Shown here piece by piece: positions 1 through 4,693 of a stretch of DNA of 5,296 bases. Position 1 is the stretch's first letter. Each line of letters opens with the position of its first letter. Made by a program: the position numbers and the translations under genes. The DNA comes from Flavobacteriales bacterium (GTDB taxonomy: Bacteria > Bacteroidota > Bacteroidia > Flavobacteriales_D > Crocinitomicaceae): positions 1 through 5,296 of the forward strand of contig RFNX01000290.1 in NCBI GenBank assembly GCA_009926905.1. Reading direction: 5' to 3'. The notes beneath the pieces were generated by a model. That model was not told the origin of the DNA. It saw only the letters and a list, made by a program, of their open reading frames with translations, and did not search any database.

Positions 1-564
1 TGAAAAGGCTAAACTTTCTTCAAAAGCAACGATGTGACCTGTGTCAACAATGTGTTCGCCGTCCACGTCAATGGTGTAAATTGCTCCAAAAGAGTTGAAA
101 ATTACAGTTCCTTTTCCAGTCGCTTTTACCCAAAACATACTTTCTTTTGAAACCAAGTTTTTAAATCCTTGCCAGCTTGCATCAATGCTAACATCTTCAC
201 TACAAGCAACATAAGAACCCCCTTGAATTACTAAAGATTCTCCGTTGAGTTCTTTGCAATCCATATCGCCCACGTGCGTTGTTCCCAACCAAATTTTTCC
301 ACCTTCATCTCCAGCTACGTAGTGATTCAAGAAGAAATTTTCACCAGAAATCATGCGTTTTAGGCCTTTCATGATGCCTCCCGATTTTTTCTGTTGCGTG
401 GTCGTGGTCATTTTAATGTTGCTGCTCATCGCAATCATGGAGCCGCCTTCAGCTATGATTTTTTGTCCTGGTCGCAAAGTAATTTCTGCGGCTGTAGCAC
501 CAGGTTTCAATGGAAATTTAACGTCAATGTCCATTCTTGAAACAGTATTTGATAGTTCTTCCAT
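1..564 (-). CDS. AIM24/TIGR00266 family protein, second tandem copy (3' end outside window)
   Basis: An open frame starts at the ATG at 562-564 and runs 188 codons without a stop to the left edge, so the C-terminus is missing. It shows the family's hallmarks: an N-terminal 'PGATAAEITLRPGQ' strand pair (20-34), a 'EGGSMIAMS' turn (39-47), a glycine/lysine-rich 'GGIMKGLKRMISGE' segment (62-75), then 'GDMDCKELNGES' (99-110) and 'DGEHIVDTGHIVAFE' (168-182). The next gene upstream has the same blocks in the same order, so the two are paralogues. AIM24-like proteins form beta-rich, cytosolic, trimeric barrel-type folds; their biochemical role in bacteria is not established. No signal peptide or membrane segment is visible. 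The start lies only 3 bases after the upstream stop, which indicates translational coupling; M11 is a possible internal start but would lose the coupling. A further copy beyond the edge is possible but cannot be seen. Confidence 0.88.
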   Translation of the reverse strand, partial: MEELSNTVSRMDIDVKFPLKPGATAAEITLRPGQKIIAEGGSMIAMSSNIKMTTTTQQKKSGGIMKGLKRMISGENFFLNHYVAGDEGGKIWLGTTHVGDMDCKELNGESLVIQGGSYVACSEDVSIDASWQGFKNLVSKESMFWVKATGKGTVIFNSFGAIYTIDVDGEHIVDTGHIVAFEESLAFS

Positions 565-567
565 AGT

Positions 568-1227
568 TTATAAATAACGATTTACCCAAGAAGTAAAGCT
601 TGAGAGATTTCTTGTTTGAAGATAAATTTTTCCGTTCCCGATAACTTTTGTAACGAAACCTTCGCCACTTGTCATGCTACCAATGATACCATTGGAAAGT
701 TGTGGTTTCAATTTCATAGTAGTTTCGTAACCCACTAAATGTCCTGAATCCAAGATGTATTCACCATTGATTTCTTTTTCAATGATTCCACCGTAAGCCC
801 CGAAATAGACATTACCTGTCCCTGAAACAATCAATTTGAAAAGTCCTTCACGTGCGATAAAAGAGCCCAATCCAGCCCAGCGAATTCCAAGTTTAACACC
901 TGGGTCAGAAGCCACGTAAGCGCCTCTTTCCAAACAATAACTTTCACCGTTTAAGGTTTTACACTCCATATCGCCAGGAGTTGCTTGAACCAACGTCAAG
1001 CTCAAAGTTTTGGAAGTATTGTTCGTGAAATGACTCACAAATAAACTCTCGCCACCAAGGAATTTCTTAATCAATCCTTTGAATAAACCTCCATTGAATT
1101 TGGCGGTCATGTCCAGTTCTGCCGACATGGTTGACATTGCGTCCGCTTCAGCGATAATCGTTTCGCCCGGAGCAAGTTCCACCCGAAGAAAGGCAAATGC
1201 TGGTTTTGCTTCTATTTTTACATTCAT
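568..1227 (-). CDS. AIM24/TIGR00266 family protein, first tandem copy
   Basis: This is a complete 219-residue protein, a normal length for the family. Visible family blocks are 'LRVELAPGETIIAEADAMS' (14-32), a Gly/Lys-rich 'GGLFKGLIKKFLGGESLF' (46-63), 'PGDMECKTLNGES' (84-96), 'NGEYILDSGHLVGYE' (154-168) and the typical C-terminal ending 'GKIYLQTRNLSSFTSWVN' (199-216). The fold is expected to be an all-beta, soluble trimer; no signal peptide or transmembrane helix is present. Function in bacteria is unknown; the yeast namesake Aim24 is a mitochondrial inner-membrane organisation factor, which does not transfer directly. The ATG at 1225-1227 overlaps the stop of the M48 protease gene in an ATGA quadruplet, so expression is very probably coupled to it. 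There is no obvious Shine-Dalgarno sequence, as is common in Bacteroidota. Family assignment is secure; any cellular role is open. Confidence 0.92.
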   Translation of the reverse strand: MNVKIEAKPAFAFLRVELAPGETIIAEADAMSTMSAELDMTAKFNGGLFKGLIKKFLGGESLFVSHFTNNTSKTLSLTLVQATPGDMECKTLNGESYCLERGAYVASDPGVKLGIRWAGLGSFIAREGLFKLIVSGTGNVYFGAYGGIIEKEINGEYILDSGHLVGYETTMKLKPQLSNGIIGSMTSGEGFVTKVIGNGKIYLQTRNLSSFTSWVNRYL

Positions 1228-2333
1228 TTTAGTTGGTTAATATGTTTTTTAAACGCCTTAAAATCGCCTTTGACAGGTCGAATATCGTATTTTCTGTTTT
1301 TCAATAGTTCGTTTAGGTGCTTAATTCTATCAGAAGTTGCTGGGTGAGTTGACATAAACGAAGTGTAATCGTCCATTTTGCTTCCCGATTCTTTTTTCAA
1401 GGTTTTAAAAAATGAAATCATTCCTTTGGGATCAATGTACGAAGCGATGAGGTAGTTCATTCCTGTTTCGTCCGCCTCAGTTTCGAAAGCTCTATCATTG
1501 GAAAGGGAAGCCAAGTCACCACCAGTATTTATAACTGCTCCAGCTGCTGAATTGACGTCGCCAATTAAGGAAGAAACAATCACATATAAACCTAAATTAT
1601 TGATAACACCACGCAAGTGATGACGACGGGTAACGTGCGCCAATTCATGTCCGACAACGCCCAACACTTCTTCCCACGATTTTGCATGGTCAATCAATCC
1701 TGTTTGAATCACTACTTTTCCACCTGGCAAAGCAAAGGCATTGATGGTGGCGTCTTTTATGAAATAGAATTCAACTTTTGTTCCTTCTTTTCTAACTTGG
1801 TCGATTAACGGTTTTGCGGCTACAAGAAATTCTTGTTCCAACGAATCGTTGTGAATGAATTCGTATTGATATTTCAAGCTTTCGAAGAGTTTGTCTCCAA
1901 TTTTTGCTTCCCATTCTTTAGGTGCTTTGTGTGCTAATGCTTCAACAAAAGTGTCTTTCAATAAAAATAATGAAACAATTATCGCAATCACGATTCCAAA
2001 AGCAACAGAGGTTCCAATTATAATTTTTCGTCTCGAACTTTTTACGACTGTTATTTGCGCTTTAAGTTCAGGATCTTCGTGAAAAACAGGTTCGTTTAGA
2101 ATTGCTTTTTGAGAGGTGTAAAATGTTAATCCTTCTTTATTTGGATGTGCAAAGAAAATCAATTCTCGGTTGTTTCCACCGTGTGTGATTTGCAATAAAT
2201 GAAAGGAAAATTCTACTTTTTGCGATTCACACGTAAACGTAATGCCATTCGGATTGATTTTGATTTCGCCCGATTCGCGTTGGTTTCCGTTGTTGGAATC
2301 AATAAGAATTCCAGAATAAGTTGTTGGTTGCAT
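1224..2333 (-). CDS. Membrane-anchored M48 family zinc metalloprotease with N-terminal beta-rich domain
   Basis: The protein has 369 residues from the ATG at 2331-2333; a GTG two codons upstream (2337-2339) is the only earlier start and is less likely. Residues 1 to about 95 form a strand-rich domain like that found before some bacterial M48 peptidases (it recalls DUF7092). One hydrophobic helix follows at about 104-126 after a basic 'SSRRK', then the M48 domain. The zinc motif HELAH is at 229-233, in the context 'GVVGHELAHVTRRHH', with the catalytic Glu at 230. The third ligand is the first Glu of 'FETEAD' at about 284, and the usual 'STHPATSDRI' follows at about 328-337. All key residues are present, so it should be active. 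The topology is a single-pass anchor with the protease on one side; which side cannot be told. It is the first gene of the operon with two AIM24 proteins, so a role in membrane or protein quality control is a guess. Confidence 0.93.
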   Translation of the reverse strand: MQPTTYSGILIDSNNGNQRESGEIKINPNGITFTCESQKVEFSFHLLQITHGGNNRELIFFAHPNKEGLTFYTSQKAILNEPVFHEDPELKAQITVVKSSRRKIIIGTSVAFGIVIAIIVSLFLLKDTFVEALAHKAPKEWEAKIGDKLFESLKYQYEFIHNDSLEQEFLVAAKPLIDQVRKEGTKVEFYFIKDATINAFALPGGKVVIQTGLIDHAKSWEEVLGVVGHELAHVTRRHHLRGVINNLGLYVIVSSLIGDVNSAAGAVINTGGDLASLSNDRAFETEADETGMNYLIASYIDPKGMISFFKTLKKESGSKMDDYTSFMSTHPATSDRIKHLNELLKNRKYDIRPVKGDFKAFKKHINQLK

Positions 2334-2343
2334 GTTCACTATT

Positions 2344-2351
2344 CAAAGCTA
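2344..2351 (-). promoter_or_regulatory. Candidate Bacteroidota -7 box for the M48/AIM24 operon
   Basis: Read on the minus strand the site is TAGCTTTG, an exact fit to the Bacteroidota -7 consensus TAnnTTTG, 10 bases before the M48 ATG. No TTTG/TTG -33 element lies at the usual 17-23 base spacing (a TTG is 13 bases away). If used, the transcript would begin almost at the start codon, which favours the ATG at 2333 over the GTG at 2339. The match is short, so this is only a candidate. Confidence 0.3.
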
Positions 2352-2380
2352 ATTAAATTTTTTACAATTATTTATTCGTT

Positions 2381-3277
2381 TTATATTAAATGTAATTTCG
2401 CTAGTAATTCTGAAAGCAGTTCATTTATTTTGGAAAAAGCAAACCACTTCTTACCTAAATCTTTTAGAGAATCACCAATGTGATACAAATCTTTATTGTC
2501 AATAATAAGAAATCTGTCGTGTGAGGTTCGAAGTTGTTTTATTTCAATAGTTGGATATTGTTGATTATGTCTAGTTAAGTCGAGTTGCAATTGAGCACTT
2601 ATTTTGTAAGTGTAAATTGTGGCTTTACAAGTATAATTTCTCTTACTCAACATTAAAAGTGTCGTTTCATCTACGTAATTGTCAACGAGAATAATTGAAC
2701 TTTTGGCAGATTTAATAAGTTCATTAGCAAAGACGTACGCATCAAACAATTGTCCTTCGAAAAAGATTCCTTGAGTAGGAAGATTTGTTTTTTGTTCTAG
2801 TGCTTTAAACACTATTTCAAATTTTTGATCTGACTCTAATTGTTTTGTTTCAATTTGCTCCAATCGAAAATTTACTAAGGAATTAGAAGTAATTGTGTGA
2901 CGCATTTTAATAAAAGCATCCATAATCTGAATACTAATATTCACTGCTGTTTCGCTTTTAAGAACAGCTGAAAGCATAGCGACACCTTGTTCCGTAAAGA
3001 CAAATGGTAAGCTTCTTCTTTTTGCGGTCGCAATTTGCGACCACAAATTATTTTCATTTTCAAAATTCATAAGTTGACTATGAATTGAAACCCATTCAAC
3101 ATTGGTTAATTGAAACATAAAACGTTTAGGAAATCTTTTTTCATTGCGTTTAACTTGTTCGTTAATTCGCTTTGTTTCCACGTTATAAAATTCTGCTAAA
3201 TGATAATCCAACATCACCTGAACACCCCGAATGGTAAAGATTTTAGTTTGTAAATCCTTTTTAGTTATTAATTCCAT
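2381..3277 (-). CDS. ORF6N domain protein with phospholipase D-like C-terminal domain
   Basis: The protein has 298 residues from the ATG at 3275-3277, which has AGGA just upstream. A GTG at 3290-3292 would add five residues but falls at the predicted transcription start. The N-terminal ~8-95 is an ORF6N domain ('IFTIRGVQVMLDYHLAEFY', 'KRNEKRFPKRFMFQLT', 'LPFVFTEQGVAMLSAVLKS' to about 108), a DNA-binding-type module common in phage antirepressor-like proteins. A likely coiled coil follows (about 135-162). The C-terminal ~170-298 looks like a single phospholipase D-superfamily half: 'SSIILVDNYVDETTLLML' (193-210), then HDRFLIID (253-260) and 'YHIGDSLKDLGKK' (265-277). The HKD motif HxKxxxxD is kept except that Lys is Arg. 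This domain pair is widespread in Bacteroidota as far as I recall, but its function is uncharacterised. A sequence-specific nuclease, or a regulator using a degenerate PLD fold, are both possible. It is soluble, with no membrane segment, and lies downstream of an XRE regulator with which it shares an upstream motif. Confidence 0.88.
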   Translation of the reverse strand: MELITKKDLQTKIFTIRGVQVMLDYHLAEFYNVETKRINEQVKRNEKRFPKRFMFQLTNVEWVSIHSQLMNFENENNLWSQIATAKRRSLPFVFTEQGVAMLSAVLKSETAVNISIQIMDAFIKMRHTITSNSLVNFRLEQIETKQLESDQKFEIVFKALEQKTNLPTQGIFFEGQLFDAYVFANELIKSAKSSIILVDNYVDETTLLMLSKRNYTCKATIYTYKISAQLQLDLTRHNQQYPTIEIKQLRTSHDRFLIIDNKDLYHIGDSLKDLGKKWFAFSKINELLSELLAKLHLI

Positions 3278-3286
3278 TTTTCCTGT

Positions 3287-3307
3287 TTTCACTTTAAGTT
3301 AGTGAAA
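3287..3307. promoter_or_regulatory. Inverted repeat TTTCACT-N7-AGTGAAA, candidate operator upstream of ORF6N gene
   Basis: There are two perfect 7-base arms (3287-3293 and 3301-3307) with a 7-base spacer, 21 bases in total. The repeat covers the predicted -7 box and start of transcription of the ORF6N gene. The size and placement fit an operator for a dimeric helix-turn-helix protein. The neighbouring XRE gene product is the obvious candidate, but binding is inferred only. Confidence 0.45.
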
Positions 3308-3324
3308 TAGTTCTTTTGTAACAA
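3294..3324 (-). promoter_or_regulatory. Candidate promoter of the ORF6N gene
   Basis: On the minus strand TTG (3322-3324) is followed after 20 bases by TAACTTAA (3294-3301). This matches the Bacteroidota -33 TTG / -7 TAnnTTTG layout, with the last two -7 bases deviating. Initiation would fall near 3288-3290, leaving a leader of roughly 11-13 bases before the ATG at 3277. The -7 box lies inside an inverted repeat, consistent with repression at this site. Confidence 0.4.
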
Positions 3325-3326
3325 GA

Positions 3327-3364
3327 GAAAAAATAAAAAACGCTTGGAAAATTAATTGAATTCC
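3327..3364 (-). terminator. Weak candidate intrinsic terminator after the XRE gene
   Basis: Read on the minus strand, GGAA (3361-3364) can pair with TTCC (3346-3349) across an AT-rich loop, followed 5 bases later by a T-rich run broken by one A (3328-3340). The stem is short and weak, so partial termination between the XRE and ORF6N genes is plausible but not secure. Confidence 0.22.
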
Positions 3365-3404
3365 TTGATGTTTCCGATAAACAATGTTTCAGTCTAAAAA
3401 TAGA

Positions 3405-3758
3405 TTATCTCGCCTTCAACAATTCGATTACCTCGTCTTTTTCTTTCAATAATTGCTTGTAAAGTTCTTCTACTTTATCAATTTCTGTGTTATTATAAGC
3501 GACAAATTGACCTCCTTGCTGATGTTGGCTATAATTATTGAAAATCATGTTTTCATTAAATGCTAAAAGTTGACTTAGACTAATTGATAATGCTTTCGAT
3601 ACACTAACTAATGTTTCAAACTTTGGTGATAAATCTCCCTTTTCAATTCGACTAATTGTTTTCTGATCTACTTTAATTTCATCAGCAAGATTTTGTTGTG
3701 AAAAGCCTTTTAGTTCTCTTATTTTTCTAACGTTTTCACCTAATTCTTGATTTGTCAT
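3405..3758 (-). CDS. XRE-family helix-turn-helix transcriptional regulator
   Basis: This is a 117-residue protein starting at the ATG at 3756-3758. Residues about 6-66 form a Cro/C1-type five-helix DNA-binding domain: 'LGENVRKIRELKGFSQQNLA' (6-25) leads into the turn and recognition helix 'VDQKTISRIEKGDLSPKFET' (30-49), then 'LVSVSKALSISLSQLLAF' (50-67). A short polar linker rich in Asn and Gln (about 72-90) joins a charged C-terminal helix, 'IDKVEELYKQLLKEKDEVIE' (93-112), with heptad-like spacing, probably a coiled coil for dimerisation. This layout is common in flavobacterial XRE proteins. No enzymatic or ligand-binding domain follows. The leader carries an 11-bp palindrome and a degenerate second copy 20 bases away, suggesting autoregulation. 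The ORF6N gene lies 127 bases downstream on the same strand and shares the motif core, so it is a probable second target. AGG sits one base before the ATG, too near to act as a normal ribosome site. Confidence 0.93.
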   Translation of the reverse strand: MTNQELGENVRKIRELKGFSQQNLADEIKVDQKTISRIEKGDLSPKFETLVSVSKALSISLSQLLAFNENMIFNNYSQHQQGGQFVAYNNTEIDKVEELYKQLLKEKDEVIELLKAR

Positions 3759-3759
3759 G

Positions 3760-3770
3760 CCTAAAATAGT
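3760..3770. promoter_or_regulatory. Degenerate second copy of the XRE palindrome
   Basis: CCTAAAATAGT matches the palindrome at 3780-3790 in 8 of 11 positions and shares the GCCTAA half-site, exactly 20 bases away (two helical turns). It lies one base before the XRE ATG, where binding would block initiation. It may be a cooperative second operator. Confidence 0.3.
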
Positions 3771-3779
3771 TTTATTGAG

Positions 3780-3790
3780 CCTAAGTTAGG
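3780..3790. promoter_or_regulatory. Palindrome CCTAA-G-TTAGG, candidate XRE operator
   Basis: This is a perfect 5-base-arm palindrome with a single central base, 21 bases before the XRE start codon. Read on the minus strand its core TAACTTAG is one mismatch from the TAnnTTTG -7 box, so it may be both promoter element and operator. No TTG lies at the usual -33 distance. Size and place fit an XRE dimer site. Confidence 0.45.
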
Positions 3791-3882
3791 AATAAATTTT
3801 AATTGGATTGGTAGATTGAATAAATATTTTTGGAGAAGCTTAGATTTTAGTTGCTACATTAAAATTTGGCGGAGTCATAAGA

Positions 3883-3890
3883 TACTTTTA
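3883..3890 (+). promoter_or_regulatory. Candidate -7 box for the T9SS cargo gene
   Basis: TACTTTTA matches TAnnTTTG in all but the last base, 23 bases before the ATG. A TTTG at 3865-3868 lies 14 bases upstream, shorter than the usual 17-23, so the assignment is weak. The rest of the 155-base divergent intergenic region (3759-3913) is AT-rich and shows only the XRE-side palindromes. Confidence 0.25.
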
Positions 3891-3913
3891 ACACATAATT
3901 AATTCAAAAAAAC

Positions 3914-4684
3914 ATGAAAAAACTCACACTATCAATCGTACTACTACTTGGATTTTTCCGTTTGAATTCACAAATTAATTTGGAACATACTTATACTGTA
4001 AATAGTTCATCTACTATAAGTACTATACAATTATCTACATCTGGTTACAAATATATGATAACAGATAATAGTTTGGGACAAATAAAATTGTACAATACTA
4101 ATCATAGTTTATGGAAGACTTTAACTTGGCCAATTGCTAATGGATTTAATTATTATTTTGCAAATCTATCTGAAAATCTATTCAATCTTGATAATCAAAT
4201 TGAATTTATAGTATATTCTACTACAACAACTTCACCAGTTCAATGGAACACAAAAATCTATAGTGAAACAGGCACTGTAATAAGGGACTTTCCAAATCGA
4301 TATTACAATGGTGTTTATTCAGCAGGACTTAATAATTACAAACTAATACTATCAGATGTTAATACAATAAGAGAGGTGTATTCTTTGCCCGGAACATCTA
4401 GCAATCTAGGAGTTCCAAATAATTCATTTAGTGAATTGTCAGGCGTTTCTTTTCCAAACCCAACATCGCAAACCATCTCAATACCCTACCAATTAACAAG
4501 CGGTCAAACAAGCGGTCAGTTGAAGATTTATAATTCAACGGGTGTTTTGATAGAGTCGTTTCAAGTGGATTCAAATTTTAATGATTTAATTTTAGATGTT
4601 TCTAGCTATTCAAACGGAGTTTATTTATACAAGATAGTTTCAAATGGGATAGAGTCAGAATCAAAGAGTTTTGTAAAACAATAA
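3914..4684 (+). CDS. Secreted protein with T9SS type A C-terminal sorting domain
   Basis: The protein has 256 residues. A Sec signal peptide is clear: MKK, hydrophobic core 'LSIVLLLGFF', then 'RLNSQ' with cleavage expected near residue 19-20. Residues about 24-165 are strand-rich and Ser/Thr/Asn/Tyr-rich, with repeated short hairpins ('GQIKLYNTNHSLWKTL' 55-70, 'WNTKIYSETGTVIRDF' 111-126, 'NNYKLILSDVNTIREVY' 140-156). This recalls beta-propeller or WD-like sheet repeats, but no enzyme motif is seen. Residues about 177-256 are a type A sorting domain: 'SFPNPTSQTISIPY' (179-192), 'GQLKIYNSTGVLIESF' (201-216), 'LDVSSYSNGVYLYKI' (227-241) and the basic ending 'SKSFVKQ'. It should cross the inner membrane by Sec and the outer membrane by the type IX system, ending on the surface or outside the cell. 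The start has an A-rich leader and no Shine-Dalgarno. The cargo's function is unknown. Confidence 0.9.
   Translation: MKKLTLSIVLLLGFFRLNSQINLEHTYTVNSSSTISTIQLSTSGYKYMITDNSLGQIKLYNTNHSLWKTLTWPIANGFNYYFANLSENLFNLDNQIEFIVYSTTTTSPVQWNTKIYSETGTVIRDFPNRYYNGVYSAGLNNYKLILSDVNTIREVYSLPGTSSNLGVPNNSFSELSGVSFPNPTSQTISIPYQLTSGQTSGQLKIYNSTGVLIESFQVDSNFNDLILDVSSYSNGVYLYKIVSNGIESESKSFVKQ
4495..4518 (+). repeat. Exact 12-bp tandem duplication inside the sorting domain
   Basis: AACAAGCGGTCA occurs twice back to back (4495-4506, 4507-4518), in frame, giving TSGQTSGQ at residues 195-202. It lies in the loop between the 'FPNPTSQTISIPY' strand and the 'LKIYNSTG' strand of the sorting domain, so it lengthens a loop by four residues without breaking the fold. 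Replication slippage is the simplest origin. Confidence 0.85.
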
Positions 4685-4693
4685 AACATAACC

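Noticed and set aside
353..577. Plus-strand open frame of 74 codons
   Set aside because: It lies antisense to the AIM24 gene whose protein shows clear family motifs; its own product has no recognisable features.
1617..2082. Two plus-strand open frames of 63 codons each (1617-1808, 1891-2082)
   Set aside because: Both are antisense within the M48 protease gene, covering its HELAH motif and membrane segment; they are shadows of that conserved reading frame.
2337..2339. GTG start for the M48 protease
   Set aside because: It adds only two residues, has no ribosome site, and an ATG follows two codons later; kept only as an alternative.
2199..2483. Plus-strand open frame of 94 codons spanning the M48/ORF6N junction
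   Set aside because: It is antisense to the ends of two well supported genes and crosses their intergenic region; the product has no domain-like pattern.
3290..3292. GTG start for the ORF6N protein
   Set aside because: It lies at the predicted transcription start and inside the inverted repeat; the ATG at 3277 has an AGGA upstream and fits the usual family start.
3370..3384. Short inverted repeat TGTTT-CCGAT-AAACA after the XRE stop
   Set aside because: Only five AT-rich pairs and no T-run directly after it on the minus strand, so it is too weak to call a terminator or operator.
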